Shown here: in pieces, positions 1-9,978 of the stretch
How positions within the stretch are numbered: the stretch's first letter is position 1
Layout: the number at the start of each line of letters is the position of its first letter
Source: Thamnocephalis sphaerospora
Taxonomy: Eukaryota > Zoopagomycota > Zoopagomycetes > Zoopagales > Sigmoideomycetaceae
Assembly (NCBI GenBank): GCA_003614735.1
Contig: KZ992626.1
Span: forward strand, 1 to 25,572
Direction of reading: 5' to 3'
DNA length: 25,572 nt
Translations under genes and position numbers: made by a program
Notes under the pieces: model-generated
Told to the model about the DNA's origin: nothing
Databases searched by the model: none
What the model saw: only the letters and a program-made list of their open reading frames with translations

Positions 1-20
1 CAGCGGCGAGGTAATGCCAG

Positions 21-930
21 ATGTTCAACTCGCGCATCAATCAAATGGTGCTTGGTGCTGGCGCAATGCAGTCGGCCGGCCTGAAGAATATCACTGCCAA
101 ACATATTGGTATGGAAAGGGACTGTCGCACTGTTACGCACTCACACCAACCTACTTGCAATGGCAGCGCTCGCATCGCAATCAATTGCATTGATACAGGC
201 GCTGTTGCCGTACATGCGGATCAACATGGCAGAGCTATCGCCACCAGGCAAGGCGACCTTGGTGATGAAGGATTTTGACCGTTTATCGGAGGTGAGTGGA
301 ACACTGGACAGCGACAAACGGCTCGATGCGATGCAACACACTAACACGACACGCAACAGGATCTCGGCGCACACCAACAGGAGCTACGCGATAAGCTGTT
401 GGCGATTATGGCTGACCGTGCTAGCAAAATTTGCCAACGCATCGAGGTGATTGAGCGTGATGGCGCATGCGCTTGCGGCCATCGTGGGTGGCGATTAACC
501 ATGTAGCTCGGCGCGCTTGCTCGGCAGTCGATTGATTGGGATGCTACAGACGGGGGCGACAAGTCGCCGGCCGTTGGCAATGACCCAAGTCGTCCCATGG
601 CCGATCTGGTCAAGGACACTATTACACTGCACAAGGTGCTCAGCCGTTTTTATCCGCCCGAGAAGGTGCAGGATGTGCTCACCGAGGTGGTCAAAAACCA
701 CTCTGAGCGCATTGCACAGTCCTATGGTCGACTTGCGCTGCGTTCCAGTCTGGGAAAACGACGGTCAGTATGCTCAGCGCGTGTGGCTCTAATGACCCTT
801 GCTGACACAGCATACTCGACGCAGTCTGCTATTCGATGCGCGGTTTTTCATTACGCGCCTTGCGGCACTGGACAGTGTGCGCGCGCTAGGCAACCAGCTC
901 GAGGTGGCTGCCAACAATATCCGAGTCTAG
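21..930 (+). CDS. VPS54: VPS54, GARP complex subunit, C-terminal part (5' end outside window)
   Basis: This is the C-terminal 220 residues of Vps54, a subunit of the GARP tether that captures endosome-derived vesicles at the trans-Golgi network. Exons are 21-108, 167-291, 360-446, 507-763 and 825-930. The introns are 58, 68, 60 and 61 bp, all GT-AG, and the exon lengths sum to 663 nt. Recognition rests on the Vps54 block FNSRINQMVLGAGAMQSAGL followed after splicing by KHIALASQSIAL. Further matches are AHQQELRDKLLAIMADR, the LHKVLSRFYPPE segment and the final LLFDARFFITRLAAL helix. Position 21 directly follows a CAG acceptor, and the frame has a stop at 12-14, so the upstream exons lie left of the window. 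It converges with the ubiquitin hydrolase gene across about 230 bp. The family call is confident; the 763/825 junction was chosen to restore the conserved LLFD frame. Confidence 0.88.
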
Positions 931-1163
931 TCGCACTGTGTACATACTAGAGCAATATATGTGATGCACCGCCTGCCGCCCAACTATTAGATTGACCTTT
1001 TTTGAATTTGCCGCTGCATCATCGTCTGCATAGTAAGTCGGCTGCACTTTTGTCTATTTGCAAATAAGATTACCAAAAGTGCATCAGTTCAATGCTCCGT
1101 AGTAATAAGGGAGCGAGAAGAGCAAAGAAGCGCGAGTAAATAAGTGCTTAACGCAGGGCGCGT

Positions 1164-1570
1164 CTAATGACGAGCGCCCTTGTGGTTCTTGCCCTTGTGT
1201 CCGCCCTTGCGTTTGTCGTGCCGATCATGGCCACCATCCGAGCGATCCCGCTTCTTTCTCCGCTTCTGTCGGTCGGCTGCCACGCCGTCACGGTTCAGCT
1301 CCTCCAACTTGCGCTGGAACACGTTGCCAGACTCTTGCTTCTCCTCTCGCCACACCGATTGTGCGCCGTTGCGATCCCGCTTCAGTTTACGCTCCTTGGG
1401 CCGGTCATACTCGAGATCGTAGGTGGATGGACGCTTCTTGCGCTTCACCAGCGAGCGCACAATTTCATCGCGTGCCGCCTTGGCACCGCTGGACAGATCC
1501 GACACCTCCCAGGTGCCGACTGGATGCAAAGTATCGCGTGCAAGTGTGCGATTAGCAGATATTGCGTGTT

Positions 1571-1603
<33 letters not shown>

Positions 1604-4249
1604 ACTGACACTTACCATCAGTGCCACCAAATTGCGACTGCCTGTCGCGCGATCCAAACATATCTTCCAGAGTGTGTGCCTTGGATTTATCCAATCGTGC
1701 TCGCTCACGCTGCACCACTGCGTCCAGTTTAGAGATTTTGGCATCGTTGTGTTCGTCCCAGTTGACCACTGGCGCAGGTGCATCAGCAATGCGATCCGTT
1801 GGCGTCTTCTTTTTAGCCGCTGCCATCTTGGCCGCTATTGCTTCCAGGCTGGGCAAAATTGGGCCCTTCTTCTTCTTCACTTCCGTCTTGGCGGGTGGAG
1901 CGATCTGCGCTGGCTTGCTATCCTCGTCATCGTCATCGCTAGCGTCTGCTTCTGCGTGTGCCAATATGTTGGCCGACGTCACCATGTTGCGCAGTGCACT
2001 GCCCGCCGATGGTGGATGTGGCATAGCCGATGATGCATCCTCATCCTCCCTAGCACGAGCGTCGACTGGTGCGGCTGTCACGCTGATGCACACTGGTGCA
2101 TGCTTGGTCACGTTTGCCTTTACGCCAATGTCGCGTACAGCTGCGTCGTTTGTGCTTTCTGCTGCTGCTGCTGCTTCCTGCGGCTGGGCCTGGTCTCGTG
2201 CTTGCTGCTTGCGTAGGAGCTTCATCCGCTTTCGCAGCTGTTTACGCTCACTCTTGCTCAGCGTCTGACCGTGATCGTCCTCCGGTATGTCCGCATCATT
2301 CGCCTCGTGGCTGATCACTGCAGATGCCGGGCGCTTTTTGCTTGCACTCTGCAATGCAGTCTTCTGCTCTGCCTTTACATGACCGCTGGTTGCCAGCTTA
2401 GTCGAAACCGTGGGCAGCGACAAGTCACCGGAGTGTGCCGGCTTGGCTGTTGGCCGGGTCGTTGTATCGCGCACGTAGAACAAGATGTACGCCTTTTCGC
2501 TAAACACGCGTTTGGCGCTCACTTGATCGACCTGTTGCCACCAGTATGCGTAAGCCACACAAAATATCATCTGCCATCCTTTTGTACACCACTCACCGAG
2601 TCGTCGTTCATGCAATACCAAGTGCCGGCAGCCGACTTGACGTAGCAGTAGTAGTGACCAGACCGACACGAACCACCGGCATGCACCAGTACAGCATACA
2701 GATGGTAGCGTGCTGGACCAATGTGGCGCGCCGCTGGTAGCCTCTTTCCCTCACGAGCCGCAGCGCGTGCATCCACCGATGCGCTAAGACAAGGCGTCAG
2801 ATCAAGGGTGTCGTCAAAGTCGATCCGCTTGCCAATCTTTTCGCCAAAGTGGTTGAACCGCTTCAGATGCACCGTTAGAATGGCTGGTGCCTGCTCCACG
2901 GTAAATCGCTTGCGGGCCTCCACTAGCTGGCGGCAGGCATCACAGCGGTAGCGATTTTCGCGCGTGAGCAGTTCTGGCCGTGTGAACCGGCGCACCGCCT
3001 TTTCCACCGAGTCAACACCAGCCAGGTCTACGCTAAGGTCCAGTAGCGGGTCATAGGTGTTGGAGCGGTGGTTGCAGCTGGTACAGTGCACCTGTGAGCG
3101 CAGATACCCGCCAAAGGTGCGATAAACCATGGTTGTCTCCTTGAAGCGTGCATCGGCGTTACTGTTGAATGCCCGATAAATGAGTGCCGGTGAACATTGG
3201 ACGCTTGCACTCTTCCGTTGTATCTACCTTTCGTAATCCACTAGGCAGTTCTTTTGCATTGCATCCACCAGGTAACGCAGGAATTCGTGCGCATCCTCTT
3301 GCCGACCAACACGCATGTGCTTTGCGATTGCTATGGTAGCATCCCGAATTGTAGAGACGGTCAGCCGGTGCGCCTAATGTTTCGTCGGCTGAGCATATGG
3401 CACAGCGTACAGTCTACCTACAGCGAAGTCGTCCGACAATCCGGCCAGGGCGTACCGCACCGCCACCACCGCCCTCTCGTCTAAGGCATGCACGAACGTG
3501 CAGCTCCATCTCGCACACCATGCAGAACCCCGGACTGCGGCCTAATTAGCGCATGGAAATACTGGTCAGCATCTGCGCCTGTAATTCAAGTTTGCTACCA
3601 TAAACCTACATGTGCGCTTGTGTCCGCTTTCTAAAAGGTACTGTGCCAGCGGCGGTGTATAAGTGAGACACTGAAGGACAGAGTTGAGGAAACAGGTGTT
3701 GCCAAGGTTCAGCAGTCCCGGTCCGATAGGCTGGATTGTCCGCCATGCCAGCTGCAAGCGGTCGGCAGGGAAAATGCTGCGCTTTGACAGTCGGAGGGCC
3801 TCTCCACAGTCCAACAGATTGGCCGCGTCCTCCTCTTCCTTTCCGTCAAGCTTATCATCTGATGTCACGGCAGCGCCCGTCTTGCCATTGACGGTTTTTC
3901 TACTAATGCCTGATGTAGCGGTAGTGCTATCTGGCACTGCGTTGATGGGCTTGTACTTTTCACGCAGTGCATCCTGCCGCGTGTCCGGGCGCGTGTACTT
4001 TACAAACTCGAGGCGGCGTGTAAAGAAGGCGTCCAAATCACGCGCCTGACGCAAATCCTGATCGATAGCACTTGACAAGTCGTTGGCTGGCGCAGCAATA
4101 TCCCTGTCGCCTCCGCTGCCATCCTCTGCGGCTGTCGCGCGCTTGTTCTTTTTCCGCTTGTTCTTTTTCCGCTTATGTTCCTGCATACGCTGCTTGTCGG
4201 GCATTGCTACGCTATGCGCAGCATGCGAGAACACCGGAACAGCCGCCAT
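1164..4249 (-). CDS. USP36/Ubp16-type ubiquitin carboxyl-terminal hydrolase, six exons
   Basis: This is a C19-family cysteine deubiquitinase of about 899 aa. Exons on the minus strand are 4249-3610, 3541-3422, 3330-3228, 3161-2597, 2531-1616 and 1519-1164 (2700 nt in total). The catalytic Cys is about residue 186 in LGNTCFLN. The Cys/His box has GHYYCYV with His about 457, and Asp lies in MNDDS near 474. Zinc-binding CxxC pairs are at 314/317 and 361/364. The N-terminus has a tandem Lys/Arg/Asn run ([12 protein letters not shown]), encoded by a 15-bp DNA repeat and resembling a nucleolar signal. The long basic, acidic-patched tail has the [15 protein letters not shown] element that resembles the tail of USP36 and fungal Ubp16/Ubp10. 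These family members deubiquitinate nucleolar and ribosome-biogenesis targets. The start at 4249 has a good context (A at -3, G at +4), but an in-frame ATG at 4396 is an alternative. Confidence 0.88.
1572..1601. repeat. (CA)15 microsatellite inside the last intron of the ubiquitin hydrolase
   Basis: A perfect 30-bp CA dinucleotide tract. It lies in the 96-bp intron 1520-1615 of the minus-strand deubiquitinase gene, close behind the GTAAGT donor. On the sense strand it reads (TG)n. Confidence 0.97.
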
Positions 4250-4643
4250 GATAGCAGTGGCTGGGGCGGAGCGTAGTTGCGCTCCACGCCAGACGCAGGC
4301 TAGACGTGTCGCTAACACAGCAGGTGCAGCGACCACGCCCAGGTGGTACGATGAATCTGGTGCCAAAGAAATGCCAATGCACACCGGCACGCACAAAAAA
4401 CGCTAGCACACAGAAAACAGGACAGCGGGGTGCTCTTTCGTGTGCGTGCACTCTGTGCGGCCGTAGCTGGAGTAGAAGTTGACGATGGAGACGCGGCGTT
4501 GCTGAAAAAAGCAAAAAAAAGCTCATCGACACTGAAGAGAAGGCAGAAAAGTACCCGAGCATGCGCACCAATCAGCGTGGAGCATGCTGCCTACTAAGCA
4601 GGAAGCGAAAGACAAGCGTCATTTAACGTGTGGGCCATCCCCG
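4250..4643. promoter_or_regulatory. Intergenic spacer: F-box gene 3' end and deubiquitinase promoter/leader
   Basis: No gene is called here. Both neighbours are on the minus strand, so this must hold the 3' UTR of the F-box gene and the 5' leader and promoter of the deubiquitinase. On the sense (minus) strand there is a T-rich run at about 4503-4520. It ends in CAG, so it could be either a promoter pyrimidine tract or the acceptor of a leader intron. The first possible upstream start codon of the hydrolase (4396) also falls here. Confidence 0.4.
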
Positions 4644-6296
4644 CTACAGGTCCTGGACCATATCCATGACAATCAGCGCATCTTCCACGAGGCAGAGTGA
4701 GCGACTTGAACAGACCAGTTTTTCGCGCAACATGGGTTTGCGCTTGTCTGGCGAGTGCTTTGTGGGTGAATTCTTGGTCTGAAGCATCTGGTCCAACTGT
4801 TTGCGCTGTCCAGCACTGCATTTCTGCTCAAGACGCGCAAGCTGCTTGCGAGCTTTGCTCCAATGAGCAGAGTCGTTTCCGCCAATATCCAGCATTACAG
4901 ACGGTGGTGCTGCGTTATTTGAAGTATTGGCGACACTTTGCTCGCTCAGCAAAACTGCGGCACCCAGCACATGGATAACCGTAATTGGCTGTGCGCTATA
5001 TAGCGACGACCAGCTGTAGGTAAAGACGGGCGCACCATCTTCAAGCGAGTAGATGTGAAGCCGATGCTCCCAGGTGAGCATCACAAGGCGATCGTGTGCA
5101 TCGATGACGATGACGTTGCGTAGCATGCCAGGCTGTACAATGCACCACAGCAAATTGTCAGGTTGTCGTGCATAGCATTCAATGCAAGTGCCGCCCGCAT
5201 ACTTGGATCCACGTCGGAAGCGCGCTGATATGATTAGTCGCTTTGTAGAGCCACCAAGTACGGTAGTAGGAGCTAGACCACGCTTGGATGCCATCGTGCA
5301 AATCTCGGCGGCTTTGTTGTCCAGTGGTCCTGTATCATCCACTCGGAGTAGCGAGAGATCACGGTCCGCTTTGCCAAATTGCTCATTGTCTGTGGCCAGT
5401 ATAAAGGTACCGCCGACAATATCTTCCATAGGTCGATAGTTTGCCAGTGAAGATGACTGACTGCTCCACGAGCGACGTACAACACCTTTTGACGGAGTGA
5501 CATCCTTTGCAATGGTTGCATGTTCACGCGGTGGTGGCGATACACGTAGATTGTAGATGAGCACAGTGTGCTCGTTTTCGACATTGCTGTCCGGTGACGC
5601 TGGTGCATTTGGTATCAAGCAAAGAAAATAGCAGCCAGCTAGCAGTGTGGTGTGCTGGTCAAACACAGCTACGGCGCGATACTCTCCATTTAAATCTCGT
5701 GCGCCCTGCAGGTTCCAAATGATATGACGCTGAGCGCATGCTAGTACCACGCGAGCAACCAGATACGGACCATGGCATTCAGCCCTGACAAATTGCCATG
5801 CTTCTTCATGTGCTGCCAGCTCTTCGTCCTTATCCGTGGCCGTATCACACGGCGGCACGCGACACCAGCGAGGCTGGCGGTCTCGATGCAGCCATACGAT
5901 AATGTACCGGCCGGTGTGCGCAGTAATGGCGTTGGTGGAGACGGAAAGACTCGACATGCCATCAGGCTGCTGGATCTGATACGTCTGGCCTTGAAATGAT
6001 GCCAGCCAACGCTTCTCCAATGTTGTTCTTTGAACGCACATATACCACCAGTTGTGCAGTGAGTCTGGCGTAAGCATGCGCTCTTTCTGTAACAGCTGCA
6101 GTATATCGGCTTCTCGACCATTTTCAGGACAATAGGTTGTGTAATAGTGCGTACGCCACAAGACCGTGTTGCTTAGCACGCTGTGACGTAGAGTCCGGCA
6201 TGTTTGTGCTAGCCGAATAGCGGTGCGCGTGCCAAAGTACAGCTGTGCGAGGTGCAGAACTAGCGATGGTAGCTCCTTCAAGCGACTGCAAGCCAT
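4644..6296 (-). CDS. F-box protein with probable C-terminal beta-propeller-like region
   Basis: An intronless 550-aa ORF. The first 50 residues look like an F-box: LPSLVLHLAQLYFG, then CRTLRHSVLSNTVLWR. F-box proteins bind Skp1 and present substrates to SCF ubiquitin ligases. Shortly after comes a WWYMCVQR...LEKRWLASFQG linker of the kind that joins F-boxes to propeller domains. The middle contains repeated short hydrophobic strands (GRYIIVWLH, AVAVFDQHTTLLAGCYFL, HTVLIYNL, RLVMLTWEHRLHIYSLEDG) that look like blades of a WD-like propeller without clear WD signatures. The C-terminus from about residue 470 is Lys/Gln-rich and probably coiled or disordered. The start codon lies near the 3' end of the neighbouring His-rich gene (stop at 6539). 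The substrate is not predictable. The F-box call is fairly sure; the fold of the rest is inferred. Confidence 0.75.
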   Translation of the reverse strand: MACSRLKELPSLVLHLAQLYFGTRTAIRLAQTCRTLRHSVLSNTVLWRTHYYTTYCPENGREADILQLLQKERMLTPDSLHNWWYMCVQRTTLEKRWLASFQGQTYQIQQPDGMSSLSVSTNAITAHTGRYIIVWLHRDRQPRWCRVPPCDTATDKDEELAAHEEAWQFVRAECHGPYLVARVVLACAQRHIIWNLQGARDLNGEYRAVAVFDQHTTLLAGCYFLCLIPNAPASPDSNVENEHTVLIYNLRVSPPPREHATIAKDVTPSKGVVRRSWSSQSSSLANYRPMEDIVGGTFILATDNEQFGKADRDLSLLRVDDTGPLDNKAAEICTMASKRGLAPTTVLGGSTKRLIISARFRRGSKYAGGTCIECYARQPDNLLWCIVQPGMLRNVIVIDAHDRLVMLTWEHRLHIYSLEDGAPVFTYSWSSLYSAQPITVIHVLGAAVLLSEQSVANTSNNAAPPSVMLDIGGNDSAHWSKARKQLARLEQKCSAGQRKQLDQMLQTKNSPTKHSPDKRKPMLREKLVCSSRSLCLVEDALIVMDMVQDL

Positions 6297-6538
6297 CCTA
6301 TGTTACTGGCGGTTGACAACAGAAAGATGTGGCATGCGTGGCAACGTCATCAGCAAGTACGTGATGTGTGGGCATACAAAGCAGGTTCGTACCGAGTGAA
6401 TACACATTTACATGCATCAATGACACCAATACGCGAAAACGTTTGGGTAAAGCGTGCCAATCGTGTTGAAGATATGCTTGACGATTATGTACATCAGCGC
6501 AGTAAAGACGCATCGATCGCCAAGGAGACAAAGCTGGT

Positions 6539-7116
6539 CTAGTGGTTATGGTGGCCACCGTGACCATGGCCGGAGCTATGACGGTCACGGCTACGGCTAC
6601 GGCTACGGCTACGGCTACGGCTGCGGCTGCGATTATGGCTGTCGTGGCGATCACGGCTACGATCACGGTGGTGGCTGTCATGATGCTGCTTATCGTGGTC
6701 CCGGTCATGGTCCCGATGGTGGCTGTCATGATGCTGCTTATCGTGGTCCCGGTCATGGTCCCGATGATGGCCATCATGGCGCTCGTCGTGATCCCGATGG
6801 TGACTGTCGTGACTGCTGTTGGCCTTCTGCTTGTGTTTGTCATCATCTTTGTGTAGGTACTGATAGCCCGCATAGGCAACGCCAGCTGTAGCGGCCGCTG
6901 CTGCAAGGCCGCCTACCACCTTGGTGGTGGTCTAGTGACAAAGACACATGTCAGCAAGTGCGGCGAGACAAGAGCGTACGTATGCTACGTGCTTACCGAG
7001 TAGCCTTCCTCTTTCTTATGGCCGTGCGACCCATCTTTTTGCTGTCCACCATGGTGCTGATTGGAGGAGCCGCCAAAGAGACCGCGGTCTGATTGCTGCT
7101 GCGTTTCAAACGTCAT
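6539..7116 (-). CDS. Small His/Asp/Arg-rich, RS-repeat protein with Ala/Gly-rich hydrophobic segment
   Basis: I do not recognise a named family. Two exons, 7116-6997 and 6931-6539, with a 65-bp GTAAGC...CTAG intron, give 170 aa. Residues 1-40 are Gln/Gly/His-rich and polar. Residues 45-66 are a Gly/Ala-rich hydrophobic stretch (VVGGLAAAAATAGVAYAG) resembling a glycine-zipper or a short membrane segment. The rest is extremely charged: two exact copies of a 16-residue unit (HDSHHRDHDRDHDKQH type), then an alternating Arg-Ser run, then a GHGHGGHHNH tail. His/Asp density suggests metal binding or a disordered, condensate-prone protein, but this is inference. A TATAAA at 7269-7274 lies about 150 bp upstream of the ATG, which supports the start chosen. 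The antisense Gly-Tyr frames are shadows of the repeat. Confidence 0.75.
6589..6630. repeat. Hexamer GGCTAC/GGCTGC repeat encoding the Arg-Ser run
   Basis: Five exact GGCTAC units followed by two GGCTGC units. On the minus strand, in frame, they encode the alternating Arg-Ser tract of the His-rich protein. It is a coding minisatellite likely to vary in length. Confidence 0.93.
6670..6765. repeat. Perfect 48-bp tandem duplication within the His-rich gene
   Basis: Two identical 48-bp units, 6670-6717 and 6718-6765, each encode the same 16 residues on the minus strand. Exact nucleotide identity, including third positions, points to a recent duplication. Confidence 0.95.
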
Positions 7117-7955
7117 GGTTACTGACTGATGAACAGGCAGTGGTGATGACAGGCGTGTGGATGACCGAGGCGTTCTTGAAGGAGATGGCAGTGGCAGTGG
7201 CAGTGGCGGTGGTGGCGAACTTGAATGCTGGTTGCTGTGTCCGCAAGAAGAGCATTTTAGTGGGCCGCTTTATATCTGTCCGAAATGAAGATCGGCCCGA
7301 CGAGCAGTTAGGCAGCGTACTGGTCCATGCGCGTCGACTGTGATGACGTAGACGAAGCTGAGAGCTATTTAGTGTGGGTTTTCTGCGGCACTCTGCTGTC
7401 CAACGCGAGGCGACGTCCTCGTTCGTTCCACATGCATAGCCAGCACCTGACAGAGCTAGCGCAGATTGGAGGGCTGTTGCGCGCACTATGGCCGGAATGG
7501 CGAGCGTTTTGCTCGGCAGCTGCGAAAGCGGATGTGACGTGCACAGGCTGGATTGGCAAGGCTGCTCTTTCACTTGAAAGCTATGCAGTGCTCGGCATGC
7601 ACCTATGATCTACCAAAGCGCTCGGCAAACTATTCTCGCGTCGCGCATGCCGACAAGCGTACAGTGCGATCTGCAGCAACGCAGCGTGGTGCGTGAGAGC
7701 AAAAGCAGGTGGCCATCGTTACCACCGGCCTGGACGCCGTCTGGCGCGATGAGCAAGAGAACTACGCGTGCATGGCGATTCGACCCGAATTTCCACAGTT
7801 CATCCAGATCTACTTGGGTCAATCCCATGTGAAGGCACATTTGGCCGCCATACTGTCTCAGCGGCCCCGCTGCACGCCCTCTTTCGTCCCGCCACCTCAG
7901 CGCTTATACACACCGGCAACGTTTGCTCTCTGTGTAGCCCCAACCAGCCGTCGTC
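7117..7955. other. Divergent intergenic region, partly coding-like, no gene assigned
   Basis: This 839-bp spacer lies between the His-rich gene (-) and RPL12 (+), so it must hold both promoters. It also contains plus-strand open frames that look more coding than usual. Frame 7327-7608 includes HLTELAQIGGLLRALWPEWR. Frame 7697-7981 includes NYACMAIRPEFPQFIQIYLG and has about 70% G/C at third positions, similar to real exons here. A CAG at 7706-7708 could be the acceptor for the second frame. I could not join them into a convincing model, found no recognisable family, and the second frame runs into the RPL12 start. It may be a small spliced gene, a relic, or chance. Confidence 0.3.
7269..7274 (-). 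promoter_or_regulatory. TATA box of the His-rich gene
   Basis: TATAAA on the minus strand, about 150 bp upstream of the ATG at 7116. The ECM15-like gene has a comparable spacing. Confidence 0.5.
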
Positions 7956-9239
7956 ATGCCGCCCAAGTTCGACCCGAATGAGGTGAAGATCCGTACGTAT
8001 CTCGGGCGGATGGATGGATGGATGGCGTGGATGGATGGCGCGAATGGATGGATGGACGCGCGGTGGATGCTGGACGAGTCATGAGCGCGAATCGCACACT
8101 TGGCCATTGCCATCCATGTGGTCGTGCTTGTGTGAGAAAAAGGGAGCGCGCGCCTATGCGCAAGCTGTGTTGGTTGCTGCGGCAATAGCGGCGATTTGGG
8201 CGCGCTAGTCTCTGGCGCCATCACTTGCTGGGCTCGGCTTGTAGAGAGTGACTGGCTAGGCTACGCGTGCGCGCGTACAAATGCACGCCTAGCGCCAGCA
8301 TGCGCAGCCCATGCGGCCGCGTTGCTTATATTTGTAGCCTTGGCCTGGAACGGAGGCGCGGGTGTTGGGCCGAGGGGCGCTATTGTGTACTGTTTACTGA
8401 CGAGCGTTTTCGCTTTTTGCTGCAGTCGTCCTCCGCTGCGTCGGTGGTGAGGTTGGTTCGTCCGCCACGCTTGCCCCGAAGATCGGTCCGCTCGGTCTGG
8501 TAAGTTTTCGTGGCGGAATGTGGCAACAAGAGACACTGGCGGCGGCGACTAGAAGTTGAGGCGGGCAAGCCCCATACGTAGCGGCTGCGTTTGCAGGCAT
8601 GCTTGTCCGTCGCATGCCATGGTCGTGGAGCAATGTGCAGGACTATTTTCATTTACTCATTCCTGCTGTTGCGGCTTTCTTTGCACGCTTGACGTCCACT
8701 TGACAGTCGCCGAAGAAGATTGGTGACGACATCGCCAAGGCCACCCAGGACTGGAAGGGTCTGCGCGTCACTGTGCAGCTCACCATCCAGAACCGTCAGG
8801 CTGCCGTCGCCGTCGTGCCGTCCGCCTCTGCTCTGGTCATCAAGGCCCTGAAGGAGCCGGTCCGTGACCGCAAGAAGGAGAAGAACGGTGCGTGATCATG
8901 CTGGAAGCATAGCAAACATGCCCGTGTAGCGATCGGCTGGCCATGCGCCGATGAGAGCGTGTGACTGCGTGATGGCGCGGTGTAAGATATCGCGACACTG
9001 ACACGGCGGTTATTGGCGGTTGAAATGCTACAGTCCAGCACAGCGGCAACATCTCTCTTGATGACATCATCGAGATTGCCCGCACGATGCGCTTCAAGTC
9101 GCTGGCTCGCGAGCTCAAGGGCACCGTCAAGGAGATCCTCGGCACTGCCTTCTCCGTCGGCTGCACTGTCGATGGCGAGTCGCCGAAGGACATCAGCGAC
9201 AAGATTGAGGAGGGCGAGATTGAGATTCCGGAGAACTAA
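7956..9239 (+). CDS. RPL12: 60S ribosomal protein L12 (uL11), four exons
   Basis: Encodes uL11, the rRNA-binding protein at the base of the ribosomal P-stalk that helps form the GTPase-associated centre. Exons are 7956-7992, 8426-8499, 8707-8887 and 9034-9239 (498 nt), giving 165 aa, the usual eukaryotic length. Diagnostic segments are [12 protein letters not shown] at the start, [69 protein letters not shown] and [17 protein letters not shown]. The N-terminal PPK motif, a known target of N-terminal methyltransferases in this family, is kept. Introns are 433, 207 and 146 bp, longer than elsewhere in the window, as is common for highly expressed ribosomal protein genes. The stop codon overlaps an A/T-rich TAAATAAAT that may serve in 3' end formation. 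Confidence 0.97.
8008..8056. repeat. Imperfect GGAT tetranucleotide repeat in RPL12 intron 1
   Basis: Runs of tandem GGAT interrupted by GCGT and GCGCGA, just downstream of the first donor of RPL12. It is intronic and not coding. Confidence 0.9.
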
Positions 9240-9978
9240 ATAAATCTCGCGCCTCGGCAGGACCAGGTGGCATCCTGTTCTGGTCGTCACGCAGCTTCAG
9301 CCCACCGATGCGTTTTCGCCTGCTCAATGGGTGCCATGCGCTGGCGATGATGTGTATACGGTCAACTTGGCGGGCGTGTGCACTGTAGAACTTGTGCCAG
9401 CCACTTGCCGCACGCTTGTGCCTCCAAGCTTAGTAAAGCTGTCCGACTCTTGGTCAAAGGGTCCTTGTGTCTGTCCGGCTTATTCTTTACCCAGGGTAGT
9501 GCCACGTTCTCGCGCATCTACTTTTGCTGCGCTGGGCATGTTATCTTGTCCACCAGCCGGTGCTCACGGTGACTGAGCAAGTACCGGTGCCAAAGCATGA
9601 TCGGCGCAGGGTTGCAACGTTGGCCTCAGTGGTGGTGCTTATCCTGCCAACGAGGTGTTTCCACGCTAGCAGGATGGCGGTAACATGGCTGAGCTTGATT
9701 GCAGCGATGACGCAGCATCGGCGAGCTTGTAGCGACGGTCGGGGATGCAGTATGCACGCATGAAAACAACGCGAAGGCGGTCGCTTGCAAACCACCCGAC
9801 AACCGCTGCACTTCTCTCTTTCTCTTTCTCTTCTCTTCTCACTCCTCCTCCTCTGCTCCCCTGTTGCTCCGCGATCCACCACCGTATCGCAGCTCTCGTG
9901 CGTGTTCTCGCAGAGCTCCACCCAGTGTCCGCCGGCGTCTGATCAGCCCGCTATTCCTACTGTATTTTCGCCTTTGCC
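9240..9978. promoter_or_regulatory. RPL12 3' region and CRM1 promoter with CT-rich tract
   Basis: This 739-bp spacer lies between two plus-strand genes. No gene is seen; the short open frames have no family signature. Positions about 9809-9863 form a strongly pyrimidine-rich (CT/CTT) tract about 115-170 bp upstream of the CRM1 ATG. Such CT boxes are typical of fungal housekeeping promoters and often lie near the transcription start. Confidence 0.55.

Noticed and set aside
1621-2268. Plus-strand 215-codon open frame
   Set aside because: It is antisense to the Lys/Ala/Asp-rich tail of the deubiquitinase and shows no domain of its own.
6300-6542. 80-aa plus-strand ORF between the F-box and His-rich genes
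   Set aside because: It starts four bases from the F-box start on the other strand and fills the short spacer where 3' UTR and promoter are needed. No family signature or splice extension was found.
6454-6891. Gly-Tyr/Gly-His repeat protein on the plus strand
   Set aside because: The repeats are the reverse complement of the His/RS-rich gene, which has a proper start, intron and TATA box on the minus strand.
7106-7573. 155-aa minus-strand ORF upstream of the His-rich gene
   Set aside because: It overlaps the His-rich gene's start and TATA box in another frame, with composition typical of a leader or promoter rather than a protein.
8888-9033. Possible C/D snoRNA in RPL12 intron 3
   Set aside because: CGATGAG and CTGA strings occur, but the C box is imperfect and no terminal stem or antisense element was evident.
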